Source: Mesomycoplasma ovipneumoniae
GTDB taxonomy: Bacteria > Bacillota_I > Bacilli_A > Mycoplasmatales > Metamycoplasmataceae
Direction of reading: 5' to 3'
Length of the DNA: 64,000 bases
Assembly: GCF_035918255.1 (NCBI RefSeq)
Contig: NZ_CP142136.1
Location: 558,001 to 622,000, forward strand
Below, in pieces: positions 9,614 through 19,681 of the stretch. The notes under the pieces are model-generated. The model was not told where the DNA came from. It searched no databases and worked only from the letters and a program-made list of their open reading frames with translations. The position numbers and the translations under genes were made by a program. How positions within the stretch are numbered: position 1 is the first letter of the stretch; each line of letters begins with the position of its first letter.

Positions 9614-11083
9614 ATGGCTAATTTAGTCAAAATTATTAAAACTAAAATTCAGTCATTTGGCGGACTTTTAGGACAAATGATAATGCCAATTATCGGCATT
9701 TTTATTGCCTGAGGTCTACTTACATCTTTTTTTATTCCCACAGGCTGAACACCCAATAAAGATCTTGCAGCCATGGTAGGTGTTGGAATTACTTATATAA
9801 TTCCAATTTTAATTTGTTTTCTTGGCGGTTATAAAATTTATAAAATTCGCGGTGGTGCAATTGCTGGGGTTGTAGCAATTGGCGCGGTAGCTGCTGGTCA
9901 GTCAGCAATTTTTATAAAAATTACTGGCGGTACAGCGCCAATGCTAGTTGCAGTTATGTTATTTGGCCCAATTTCAGCGCTTATTTTGAAACACACAGAA
10001 AAATTTTGAATTAATAAAATTCCAAGTGGGTATCAAATGTTAGCAAATAATTTCTATCTTGGAATTCTCGGATTTGTGCTTTTATTCCCCACTTATTATT
10101 TATCAATTTATTTTATTGGTTATTTTATTAAATCGCTCGGATTTTTGACCCAAAAAATGGGAGAGTGAAAGTTATATCCTTTAATTGCACTAATTGTTGA
10201 ACCTGCAAAAATACTTTTTCTAAATAATGCAATAAATCATGGTGTTTTTACAACTTTAGGAACAATCCAAGTAACTGAAACTGGCAAGTCAATTTTATTT
10301 TTATTAGAATCAAATCCTGGACCAGGATTAGGACTTTTATTATTCTATCTAATTTTTTCAAAAGAAAAAAATATCAAAGGTCAAACTGCTTCCTCAATTC
10401 CAATCCATTTTTTAGGCGGGATTCACGAGGTTTATTTTCCTTTTGCTATTTTAAGACCAGTCTTAATTTTATCACTAATTGCTGGAGGTATTTTTGGAAA
10501 TTCAATCTTACAAATTTTTAATGTTGGTGCAGTTGCTCCTGTCTCACCAGGTTCGATTATTGCCCAATATATCCAAGTAGAAAAATCGACAAATTCATTA
10601 GTTGGTATTACAATTGCCATTTTTGGATCTGCTATAGTGACTTTGATAAGTGCCTGGACTATCAATTTTTTAGCAAAGTTACTAAATAAGAAAAAGCAAA
10701 AAAACGAAAATTTAGACATTAGTAGTGCAAAAAAATTGATTGAAAGTGAAAAATCAAAAATAAAGAATACTCAAGAATTAAATTCAAAAAAGATTGTTTT
10801 TGCTTGTGATGCTGGTATGGGTTCTTCTGTAATGGCTGCTTCAATTTTAAGGAAGGTTTTAAAAGATAATAATATTGTTGACATTGAAGTTTATAATTTA
10901 GCCATTGCCGATTTAACAGGCCAAGAAGAGCTTATTATCACAATTGAAAGTTTAGAAGATCGTGTTAGATCCAAAAATTCAAGAGCTACAATTATTTCTT
11001 TAAGTCAATTTTTAGATAAAAAAGACTACGAAAATATAGCCGAACAACTTAAAAATAACCAAGAAAATAAGGAAGATCTCTAA
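9614..11083 (+). CDS. mtlA: PTS mannitol transporter subunit IICB
   Basis: A 489-aa inner-membrane permease that imports mannitol and phosphorylates it to mannitol-1-phosphate. The IIC domain (about 1-340) has about eight hydrophobic segments and the family motifs NHGVFTTLG and GGIHEVYFPF (the GIHE loop). The IIB domain (about 395-489) has IVFACDAGMGSSVMAA, whose Cys is the phosphorylated residue. No IIA domain is fused; it is encoded by mtlF two genes on. The start at 9614 follows AAGGAG. Several UGA Trp codons are present. The stop overlaps the mtlD start by one base. Confidence 0.95.
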
Positions 11084-12183
11084 TGAAAGTTGTTCATTTT
11101 GGAGCCGGAAATATTGGTCGCGGATTAATTGCAAAATTATACCAAGAAAATCAATTTGAAATTATTTTCGTTGATGTTAATGATAAATTAATTAACGAGT
11201 TAAATCAAAGAGGATTTTATTATGTTATTAACTTTGAAAATGGGCAAAAATATAAAGTCAGAAATTATTTTGCAATTAATCTAAGTGATGAAAAAAAATT
11301 ATTAAATCATTTAAAAGACGCCGATCTGATTTCAACTTCTGTTGGATCCGAAAATTTAATTCATTTGAGGTCAATTTTTGCAAAATTAGCAAAAATTGAG
11401 AAAAAAAGCAAACAAATTATCTGTTTTGAAAATGGATTTCGAGTTAGCAATAACTTTAAAAAAGGCCTTGAAAACTGTAAATTTTGGCAATTTGTTGACA
11501 CAACAATTGATCAAATCGCCCCGACTTCGACAGATTTAAATGTTTATACCGAAACCTACTCAGAAATTATTCTAAAGGAAGAAAACCAAAAAATTAAACT
11601 AAAAGGAGTAAAATATCTGGAAAATTTAGACTATTTTATTTTGCGAAAATTATTTTTTGTAAACACTTTGCACTCGGGAATTGCGTATTTGGCATATATT
11701 TTAAAATATAATTACATTCATGAAGCTTTAAATTCGCCAGTAATTCAAAAATACATTAGTCAACTAAAAATTGTTTTAATTAAAGTGCTTTCATTCCAAA
11801 ATACCTTAATTAAGCAGAACGAACTTGAGGTATATTTTGAAAAAACGATTAAAAGATTTGAAAATCCAATTTTGCAAGACTCAATTATACGCGTTGCTCG
11901 GAATCCAATCACTAAAATAGGAAAAAATGAAAGATTTAATTTGCTATTGAAATATGCCAAAAATGCAAAATTAGAACCAGAAGAATTAGAGATAATTTAT
12001 AAAACTTTTGCAAATATTTTAAATTATGACTCAAAACAGGATACCCAAGCAATAAAAATGCAAGAAAATCTTGCAAAAAATGCCGAAAATTTTTTAAAAA
12101 CACAAACAAATTTAGAAGATTTTGAAATCAAAACAGTTCTTAAATTTTATGATAATATAAAAGGATCAAAGAAATGGATTTAA
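11083..12183 (+). CDS. mtlD: mannitol-1-phosphate 5-dehydrogenase
   Basis: A 366-aa enzyme oxidising mannitol-1-phosphate to fructose-6-phosphate with NAD, which feeds glycolysis. The N-terminal Rossmann start MKVVHFGAGNIGRGLI is diagnostic. FVDVND (NAD ribose contact) and an FVNTLHSGIAYLAY segment in the polyol dehydrogenase catalytic region (Lys/Asn/His) are present. It starts at the last base of the mtlA stop (TAATG) and overlaps mtlF by 10 bp, so the three genes are translationally coupled. Confidence 0.95.
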   Translation: MKVVHFGAGNIGRGLIAKLYQENQFEIIFVDVNDKLINELNQRGFYYVINFENGQKYKVRNYFAINLSDEKKLLNHLKDADLISTSVGSENLIHLRSIFAKLAKIEKKSKQIICFENGFRVSNNFKKGLENCKFWQFVDTTIDQIAPTSTDLNVYTETYSEIILKEENQKIKLKGVKYLENLDYFILRKLFFVNTLHSGIAYLAYILKYNYIHEALNSPVIQKYISQLKIVLIKVLSFQNTLIKQNELEVYFEKTIKRFENPILQDSIIRVARNPITKIGKNERFNLLLKYAKNAKLEPEELEIIYKTFANILNYDSKQDTQAIKMQENLAKNAENFLKTQTNLEDFEIKTVLKFYDNIKGSKKWI

Positions 12184-12602
12184 AAATAGAAAATATCCAA
12201 TTAAATCAAACTATTGAGTCAAAAAAAGAAGCATTTACAAAATTAATTGAAATTTTCCAAGCAAAAAATTGCTGTAAATATCAATATTTACAATCAATGG
12301 AAAAACGTGATTTAGAATCATCAGTTGCTCTTGGGAACTATCTTGTCCTAGCGCACGGAAATTATGAAAGTAATGATTTAATTTTTAAAAATTGTATCGA
12401 AATTATTCACTTAAAAAATACGCTATATTGAGATAATCAACCAGTTAGATTTATTATTGGGTTAGCTGTAAAAAATACTGACCAGATTAATTATATACAA
12501 AAAATAGGGCTTGCATTTATTGAAATTGAGAAAGTTGAAGAAATTTTAAATAGTCAAAATTTAACTAAGGAAAAAATCCTTAACTGAATAAATCAAGGTT
12601 AG
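12174..12602 (+). CDS. mtlF: PTS mannitol transporter subunit IIA
   Basis: A 142-aa cytosolic IIA protein that passes phosphate from HPr to the IIB Cys of MtlA. The family pattern is SSVALGNYLVLAHGNYESND, where the His near residue 62 is the phosphorylation site, and NQPVRFIIGLAVKN. It ends at TAG 12600-12602; a mobile island begins two bases later. The last ~75 bp are duplicated at 16129-16202, so the gene itself was left intact by the insertion. Confidence 0.9.
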
Positions 12603-12603
12603 A
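12529..12603 (+). repeat. long direct repeat (mtlF 3' end), left copy
   Basis: The 75-bp 3' end of mtlF immediately left of the TIR at 12604. It is repeated at 16129-16202 immediately right of the opposite TIR with about three differences (a T/C, a one-base indel, a C/T). Best explained as a long target-site duplication. Confidence 0.85.
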
Positions 12604-12648
12604 CCCGAGTTTCCAATTTGATAGATAATCTTTAAAAAGTGTCCGGTT

Positions 12649-13986
12649 TAAACTAGGACAAAAAAAATTAACAGTTTAATATTATTGTAACATCATAGCA
12701 TATTGCTGTGGTGTTTTTCAATTTAAAATCGATTGAATTCTATAGTTGTTGTATCAATATATATAATCTGCAATTATTTTTTTCAGATCTTCTAAAGTTA
12801 TTTTACTGTAGTTTAACTCGTTTAAGCATTCACTTTTTATAATTGAAAATCAGTATTCAGCCTCCCTATTATCTAATGAATTTCCTATACGAGACAACGA
12901 AACAGTTCCTCCCATTTTATTTATTTTGTCAATATAGGTTTTTGAAGTGTATTGAAATCCATGGTCTGAATGAATAACAAAATTTTTATCAATAGACCTA
13001 AATGTCTTTATATTATCCATAACTAAATTAAGATCATTGCTTACAGATAATTTAAAATCTCTGATTTTTTTAGTTTTATGCTCAATTATTACAGACAAAA
13101 ATACATGGCTTTCCTTAACATCTCTGGGAGCTTTTATATATGTAATATCAGTAGCAAAAATATTTCTATTTAATTTATCATTGTAGTCGCGTTTAACAAT
13201 ATCCGGCAGTGCGAATTTGGTGTTCTTAATTTCGCTCTTTCTTCTTTTTTTTCTAATTTTGCATACTAAATTCAATCTTTTTAAATGTCTTCCAAGACTT
13301 CGAGCGTTAATGTCAATATTATATTTCATAGAAATATAAGCACTCAACCTTATGCGACCATATCTACCTTTGTTATCAAGAAAGGATTGTTTAATTATTG
13401 CGTCATTTTTGTGCTCCCTTACTTTTATAACTCTAGTTTTAGATTTTGCCACTGATTGCCTGCATACATTAAAAATTTTTGCAGATTTGCTATAAGGAAT
13501 ATTTAGTGTTTTGGCTTCACTAAGTTTTCCTGATTTTAATTTATCTTTATTTATTTCGTAATATCTCTTAGCTATTTCTATTAATTCTTCTTTTGTAAAT
13601 TCGTTTCAATCGGGTTCAATTGGTTTTTTACGTTTGCCACTTCCTGGCTTTCTGTTCACGCCTTTTTTATCTAATAATTGATCTTGCATACCATTATTAT
13701 AATACCGAATAATTTTTTTGATTCTTCGAAGTAGTTGTCTTCTGGTTATAAAATTTGTTTCTGGCGAAATATCATTTATATAATTTATTGTTTGTTTTAA
13801 TCCAAATTCATTGTAAATTTTATAAATCATATCAAACTCGTCTTTTATAAAGTGCCTTGACATTAGTATTCTCCGTTTTGTTGCATTTGAAAATTTAAAA
13901 AAGCTAACACTTTGGGTGTTAGCTTTCTCCTAAACTCGAACAAAAAAGCCAACACCTTTAGTGTTAATTTTTTTTGTCCTGGTTTA
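12649..13986 (-). mobile_element. IS3-family insertion sequence, complete
   Basis: The terminal repeats TAAACTAGGACAAAAAAAA and (reverse complement of the right end) TAAACCAGGACAAAAAAAA match apart from one base. A 3-bp direct repeat GTT flanks it (12646-12648, 13987-13989). Removing it with one GTT restores the shell sequence CCGGTTTTGGCCAC seen uninterrupted at 23130. The right end (13931-13986) is itself an imperfect palindrome with CCAACACC/AGTGTT arms. Confidence 0.85.
12682..13863 (-). CDS. IS3-family transposase (single ORF), IS copy B
   Basis: A 393-aa transposase, uninterrupted under code 4. The N-terminal helix-turn-helix region is MSRHFIKDEFDMIYKIYNEF, with a basic linker KGVNRKPGSGKRKKPIEPDW. 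The rve core has D near 239 (FATDITYI), D near 300 (HSDHGFQY) and E near 336 (SLDNREAEYWFSIIKSE), a DD(35)E triad, and the ending YWYNNYRIQSILNWKTPQQY. It is not closely similar to transposase A at 4615 beyond the catalytic core, so two IS3 lineages are present. Probably functional. Confidence 0.92.
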
Positions 13987-14437
13987 GTTTTGGCCACTTT
14001 TTTAACTTTTTTGGCAAAAGTTAATTACCTATTTTTTTACTGATTTATTAAGATATCAAAGTAAAAATCATACCTATTCGAATATTCAGGTCACTAGCAA
14101 TGCCATTAAACTGACAAACCCAGAAAAATAACTATCAAAGCAAAAACACTAAATTTTAAATCTAACACTCATGAATGCAAAATCTACTTATTAATAAAAT
14201 AAGACAAACTAAAAAAGCTAAAATTTTTAACTTAAGAAGCAAAATTATGAAATATTTAAACTGCCTTTTTTAGTAAAAACACTGACAAAAACCATGAAAA
14301 ATACAACTACTATTTAAACTCAATGTAAATAGAAAACTCATTTTTACTTACATTGAGCCTAAAAAAATGGTAATGTTAAATATTTTGTGTTTTATAGTAA
14401 GTCTATTTTGATAAAATTTATTATGAAGGACAAAAAT
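13987..14437. other. shell remainder between IS3 and IS256 transposase
   Basis: No gene seen. It continues the shell broken by IS3 (second half of the terminator, then AAAGTTAATTACCTATTTTTTTACTG as at 23160), a degenerate inner TIR near 14110, and the first part of hairpin repeat copy 3 (from about 14296, arms at 14319-14357). The IS256 left end starts at 14369. Confidence 0.6.
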
Positions 14438-15752
14438 ATGAAAAAACAGAAAAAAACATTATCCCCATTTGAGTTAGAAGCTGAAAAACTTGTTGACAAA
14501 TACGCTGATTATAAAAAATTAAAAAAAGAAGATTTTCACAACGAAATTTCGCATATGTTTAAAACTTTTACTGAGGCGCTCTTAAGGGCGGAATTAAGCC
14601 AACATTTAGGCTATGAAAAAAGTAACCGAAGCAAAAAAGGAGTGCATAGACCGAATAAGCGAAACGGATTTTCGGGCAAAACTGTGAATTATGATAGTAA
14701 TAATTTTCATCTAAAAATACCAAGAGATCGAAATGGCACTTTTGAGAACAAATTACTTGGTAAATACGAAACAAATTTAGGCGATATTGAAGAGCAAGTG
14801 TTTTCACTTTTTGCATCAGGAATGTCATATGAAAATATTACTAATACAATAAAAAGTATCTATAAAAAAGAAATAAGTAATGCCTGAATTTCTTCAGTTA
14901 CTGACAAATTATTGCCTGAAATTGAAAAGTGAAAATCGCGAAAAATTCAGAATTCCTATCCAATTTTGTACATTGATGGCATGTTTTTTAATGTTAAAGA
15001 AAACGGTATTTTTGTCAAAAAATCACTTCATCTTATTCTTGCAATTGATTGGGACGGAAATAAAAAAGCACTGGGGTTTTGGATTAAAAATACCGAATCA
15101 GCAAGTAATTGACTTGATGTTTTTAACGAACTAAAAACTCGCGGGCTGGAAGATGTTCTAATAATTTCTTGCGATAATCTAAGTGGAATTACTCAAGCAA
15201 TTGAAGCGGTTTTCCCGCAAGCAGATGTTCAAAAATGTGTTGTTCACCAAATTAGAAACTCGCTTTTAAAAGTTACTAACAAAGACAAAAAAGAGTTTGT
15301 CCTTGATATGAAAAAGATTTATCAAGCGGCTAATCAAGAATTTGCAATGCAAAATCTTGATAAATTTGCAGAAAAATGAGGCCAAAAATATCCTTCAATT
15401 ATCAAGTCTTGATATACAAATTTCGTTGAACTAACGACATTTTTTAAATATCCATTTGAATTGAGGCAAGCAATTTATACGACAAATTTAATTGAATCAA
15501 TGAATAGATTAATTAGGAAAAATACAAAAACAAAAGGCGGAATTCAAAGTGTAAATTACCTTTCAAAAATAACTTATTTAACTCTCCAAAACGCATCTAT
15601 AAAATGACAAAAGGTAAGAAATTGATTCATGATTAAAAAACAATTAGAAATTATTTTCCCTAATCGGTTATAAATAATGTAAAATTAAATTAGATTGCAT
15701 TTCTATTTGAAAAATCGATAAAAATTTAAAACACAAAATTATGAACACTCCC
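14369..15752 (+). mobile_element. IS256-family insertion sequence, complete
   Basis: Left end GGTAATGTTAAATATTTTGT and right end (reverse complement) GGGAGTGTTCATAATTTTGT are imperfect inverted repeats. They are flanked by the 8-bp direct repeat AAAAAAAT (14361-14368, 15753-15760), the usual IS256 duplication length. The uninterrupted target CCTAAAAAAATATATGAAG is seen at 23569. It interrupts hairpin repeat copy 3. Confidence 0.9.
14438..15673 (+). CDS. IS256-family (mutator-type) transposase
   Basis: A 411-aa DDE transposase, open throughout with UGA as Trp. The N-terminal part has ELSQHLGYEKSNRSKKGVHRPNKRNGF, the IS256 LGY...R..GRNGY-like motif. Catalytic-type residues occur in LYIDGMFF (first D), LIISCDNLSG (second D) and YTTNLIESMNRLIRK (E), followed by the basic IRKNTKTKGG tail. 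The start at 14438 is chosen for its AAGGA site (14426-14430); the earlier ATG at 14423 overlaps that site. Related dead copies are at 48353 and 54491. Confidence 0.92.
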
Positions 15753-16128
15753 AAAAAAATATATGAAGTTTTGAAAGAACAATAATTAAAAGCCATAAAT
15801 TTATAGATTTCTAAACGGTTAAATTTAAGGCATTCCATCATATTTAAAAATATAATGGAAAATTCGCACTATCAGTGCACATTAGACAAAAAACATAACT
15901 AATTCCTCCTTAATTCAATATCAAAATTTATTAATTATTCTTAAGTGAATATAATTATAACATAATTTTATTTTAGACCAAACATTTTTTTTTTTTTTTT
16001 CGCAAAGGGTTAATTTTAAAATAATAAAAATTAAGATTTTAGCGTCAAAAAACACGGATTTACCGGTATTTTTGCATATTTGTATTCAATAAAAAGTGAA
16101 GTTTTTCCATCAAACTGGCAAACTCAGG

Positions 16129-16202
16129 AGAAAGTCGAAGAAATTTTAAATGTCAAAATTTAACTAAGGAAAAAATCCTTAATTGAATAAATCAAGGTTA
16201 GA
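16129..16202 (+). repeat. long direct repeat (mtlF 3' end), right copy
   Basis: A 74-bp near-copy of 12529-12603, including the TAG of mtlF. It abuts the right TIR of the island and has no reading frame of its own. Confidence 0.85.
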
Positions 16203-16302
16203 GTTTTAGTTTTACTAAAATTAATTGGTTTTTTGATTCATTAGCACTTTTGCCAAAAAACAATCTGATTAATATACTAACTTATTTAATTCGGTTTTTT
16301 AC

Positions 16303-16340
16303 TTTTTTTTTTTTTTTGTTTTGGTAAAATTAAAAATATA
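16303..16340 (+). promoter_or_regulatory. homopolymer (T15) promoter of the P97/P102-like operon
   Basis: A run of 15 T (16303-16317) is followed 7 bases later by TAAAAT (16325-16330) in the GGTAAAATTAAAAATATATATT context, a probable -10. The T run therefore covers the -35/spacer region, where length changes alter promoter strength. The related species M. hyorhinis controls vlp genes with a poly-A promoter tract in an equivalent place. The start codon lies about 95 bp downstream behind GGAGG. Confidence 0.55.
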
Positions 16341-16426
16341 TATTAGCAAAAACATTATTCTAGAACTAACCATGCAAAGATAGCATGCTCTAATTTATAT
16401 TTTATAAATTCCAAATGGAGGTGAAA

Positions 16427-19400
16427 ATGAATCAAGAACATGGGAAGGCAAATGCCGCATTACGGAAAAAAAGATTGATTTTAACAATCGGCTTAAGTCT
16501 TATTGCTTCAGGTCTAATTATTGGAATTCCAGTTGGACTTGTTTCAAATCTTTCTGTAACCAAGGATCCTTTATTTGATGTTCAAAAACAAGCTAATTCG
16601 ATTAGTTCTATAAGTCTAAAAAGTGATATTGTTGAAAATAATGCAGATTATTTTAGTCTAAAAAGTAAATTATTTGAATCTGATGGCACAAAAAAATCGG
16701 GGATTAATTTCACCGATTTTTTTGATTTTTATGCAGAAAACTCTAATTCCAATTTTGAAATTGTTGATTTTCAAAATGATTTTCAATGACAAAAATTCAA
16801 ATTAAATATTACAGATATCGAAGCGCTTGATCAAGAACAGTCATTTAAAATTTATTGGCGGGTTTTACAAAACTTAGACGATGGCAAAGTTGCAAATTCC
16901 GATCTTCACTCGGCAACAGTTGCTTATAATCGTCTCTCAAGTTTGTCTAATTCTTCGCTAAGCAATTTTACAAGTTTAGCAAAAGCCGAACTTTCAAAAT
17001 TAAGACCTTATCTTATCGCTGAATTTGATAAGTCACCAACAAGACAAATTGCAAAACTAACCACAGTTAGCGAATTTTTAACTAAGGTAAACTCGGCAAA
17101 ATCAGCTCTTGAAGCCTCTAAAATTATTAGCCAATATTTTAATCTTGAGTCAACAATCACAAATTTATTAAGAAATAAAATTAATAAATTTGTCGATGAT
17201 GATAATTTTCCCAAAAACAAATATTCAATCGAACTTATCCAAGAACCAGTTCTCAAAAATGCTTATCTTAGCAAAACCCCTTTAAAAAACATTTATCGCG
17301 CTTATTTTTTAGCAAAATTTTCAGACGATTTTGCTAAACATAACAATCAAGATATAAAATCAAGCCCTAACTTCAATTTTGCAGTAGATCTTGATTTTTC
17401 AGATACATTTTTAGATGGCAGTCTTGGAAATGATATTGAATTATCACCTTTTTCTGACAGTGATTTCACTAATTTTAGTGATATTCATGAGCAAAGCAGT
17501 CAAAAAATTACAAGTTGAGAATTACTAAACTATCTAAAAAATCAAGTTTTTCCTTCATATGAAGAAAAACAAACATTTTACAAAAACTTATTGAACCAAA
17601 TTTCTAATGTTCCTTTACTGTCAAAAATAAAATTAAAAAATTACATTTCTCGTCTAAGAAATTCTGATCTTTTTTCTAAAATAAAAATTGATTTTAATGT
17701 TAATCCTGAAATGACCCAATTTGCCTATCAAAACAATAAGGTTGTAACTCAATTTCATGGTAATATTGAAATTTATAATGAAAAAGACGAAATAATTGCT
17801 CAAAAACCGTTTGTTCAAAATGTTGGTGACTATTCAGTTTTAGTTAAAAATATTCCTGATTTAAGTTCAAAAGTTAAAGCTGTGAATTTTGAATTCAACC
17901 AAAAAGATGCCCAAATTTCTGAGCGAAATCCGGTTCCAAAAGAAGAAATTCAAAAACTTGTAACTTCAGGCGACTTTGGAAAACTAAAAAGTATTTTAGA
18001 AAATCCGCATTATTATGGGGTTAAATTTGACGAAGAAAAATTAAAACTTTTAGTGCAAAAATATGATCTTATTCCAGTTGATGAATTAATTAGTCGTTCA
18101 AGATGAACCTTTACATACCCAGAAGAAGTTGCCGGAATTGTTAATATTTTATCGCCAGTTTTCCCATCTCAAGAAGAAATGTTAAGGTTTTATGCAACTT
18201 TAGCTAAAAACGATACTGCTTTTGTTGCAAAATATTTTTTTGGCTGACTAAAAGGACTAAAATTAATTGACCCAGCCCAGTCTTGACCTGAAAATCTTGA
18301 CAGTCTAAATTTATTTAAAGAGTTGGCAAACATTAAAATTGAAAACAAAACAGGGTTTAATAATTTCTTACAAGAAAAAGATCAAAAAGAAAAAAAAGAC
18401 ATTTGGTTAATTTCAATTAATAACAATTATTGAGCTGAAAAAGGTAGAATGCCTTATAGTTTTTATCTTCACCCAAGACTTAAAAATATTATTGATTTAA
18501 TGGTTCAAAATCAACAAAACACCATTAATATTGATTATTATGTTGACCAGATAAAATCTGAATCAAGTCAAATTCAAGAAATTGACCCAACTATTGGGGA
18601 CAAATATCGTTCACCAATTAAAACACTAACAGATTTTATTGTTGCTTTTTACCAAAATGTTTATTCTAATAAAACCGGTCTTTTATCTGAACCTTTAGGT
18701 GATAATTTTGACTACAAAATTAATTTTGAAATTACTAGTCCAATAGCAACAGCAACTCAATTTGATGATGAAGATGTTGTTTCTCCGCGAAGCGGTTCTT
18801 TTTCAATTTTTAATCACGCAGCAGCTCAAAATCAACCAGTAAGCACTTCTCAAGCTAGGGGTTCTGAGTCTGAAGTTGCAGAAAAAGTTGAGCAAGATCC
18901 AAAAGTAAATCTTAAATATTGATATGAAGTTGGCCCAGTTGATCGAAACGGAAAAATTATTTCAGTAATTTATAAAACCCAACCAAAAGAAATTAACATT
19001 TCAACTGATAAAAACGGAATAATTATTCCTGAAGAAATTGAAAAACTAAATAACTTTGTTGATAATTTCCGCACTACAACTCTTCCAACTTATTTAGATA
19101 AGGATTATTTTAATGATCTTTGGTCAAATATTAATCGACTTGTTGGTGATAAAGAAGATTATGTTGATATAACAGATCTAATTAAAAAATTCCCGATGTA
19201 TTCTTATTTTAGTTTACACTATCCAGAATTTGGGTTGGCTGTTAAAAAAGATGCTGTTAAAAAACCGGCAGAATCAATGCCAACAGAACAGGCAGAACCA
19301 GCAGAATCACCAGCAGCGTCGTCAGAACCATCATCAACAGAATCAGAAACGCCAGTAATAACACCGACAACAGAACCGGTTGCAGAATCACCCGCACCAG

Positions 19401-19654
19401 CACCAGCGGAAGCGGCGGCAGAAACAGGAGCGCCCGCACCAGGGTCAGAACCAACGCCAAAAGCAACAGAAACAGCAAAGCAAACCCCAAATTCTACTGG
19501 TGAACTTGCGGGTGTTTATGAAAATTATCCAGGCACAGATACAATTAAAGTTCTTCATTTTTATGTATATAACAAGAAAAACCCGAATGAATTTTCAACT
19601 AAGAAATTGAAGTTTTTTGTATACAAAACTGATAAATCATTGCTAAATTCATAA
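16427..19654 (+). CDS. P97-like adhesin paralogue
   Basis: A 1075-aa surface protein. Residues about 20-48 are an uncleaved-looking hydrophobic anchor (LILTIGLSLIASGLIIGIPVGLV) without a lipobox Cys. The region FKIYWRVLQNLDDGKVANSD followed by TVAY matches the P97 pattern (FKVKFQ.LQKL.NGDIAKSD...TVAF), supporting membership of the P97/P102 family of cilium- and matrix-binding adhesins. A Pro/Glu/Ala-rich low-complexity stretch (about 938-1025) sits where P97 carries its R1 repeats, but no AAKPV/E repeats are seen, so cilium binding cannot be assumed. The C-terminal domain resumes with KVLHFYVYNKK. GGAGG precedes the ATG; the T15 promoter lies upstream. It is first in a two-gene operon, and many UGA Trp codons are read through. 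Confidence 0.85.
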
Positions 19655-19681
19655 AATTATTCTTAAAATGGAAGGTTTATT

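Larger units (their letters stand above)
12604..16128. mobile_element. nested mobile island at the mtlF 3' end
   Basis: The left TIR CCCGAGTTTCCAATTTGA (12604) and right TIR TCAAACTGGCAAACTCAGG (to 16128) bound 3.5 kb. Two other elements sit inside: an IS3-type element (12649-13986, 3-bp duplication) that breaks the shell terminator, and an IS256-type element (14369-15752, 8-bp duplication) that breaks hairpin repeat copy 3. A third, degenerate inner TIR (AAACTGACAAACCCAG near 14110) suggests an earlier shell. Flanked by 75/74-bp direct repeats of mtlF. Confidence 0.8.
15674..16426. other. IS256 tail, repeat copy 3 remainder, mtlF-end duplicate, adhesin promoter
   Basis: No gene seen. In order: IS256 right end to 15752; second half of hairpin repeat copy 3 with a poly-T run (about 15986-16000); right shell end with CACGGATTTACCGGTATTTTTG and TIR (to 16128); duplicated mtlF end (16129-16202); TTTTAGTTTTACTAAAA hairpin (about 16203-16220), possibly the original mtl terminator; then the T15 promoter region. 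Confidence 0.65.

Noticed and set aside
19257-19490. Minus-strand frame rich in Leu/Val (looks like a membrane protein)
   Set aside because: It is the antisense of the Ala/Pro/Glu low-complexity stretch of the P97-like gene.
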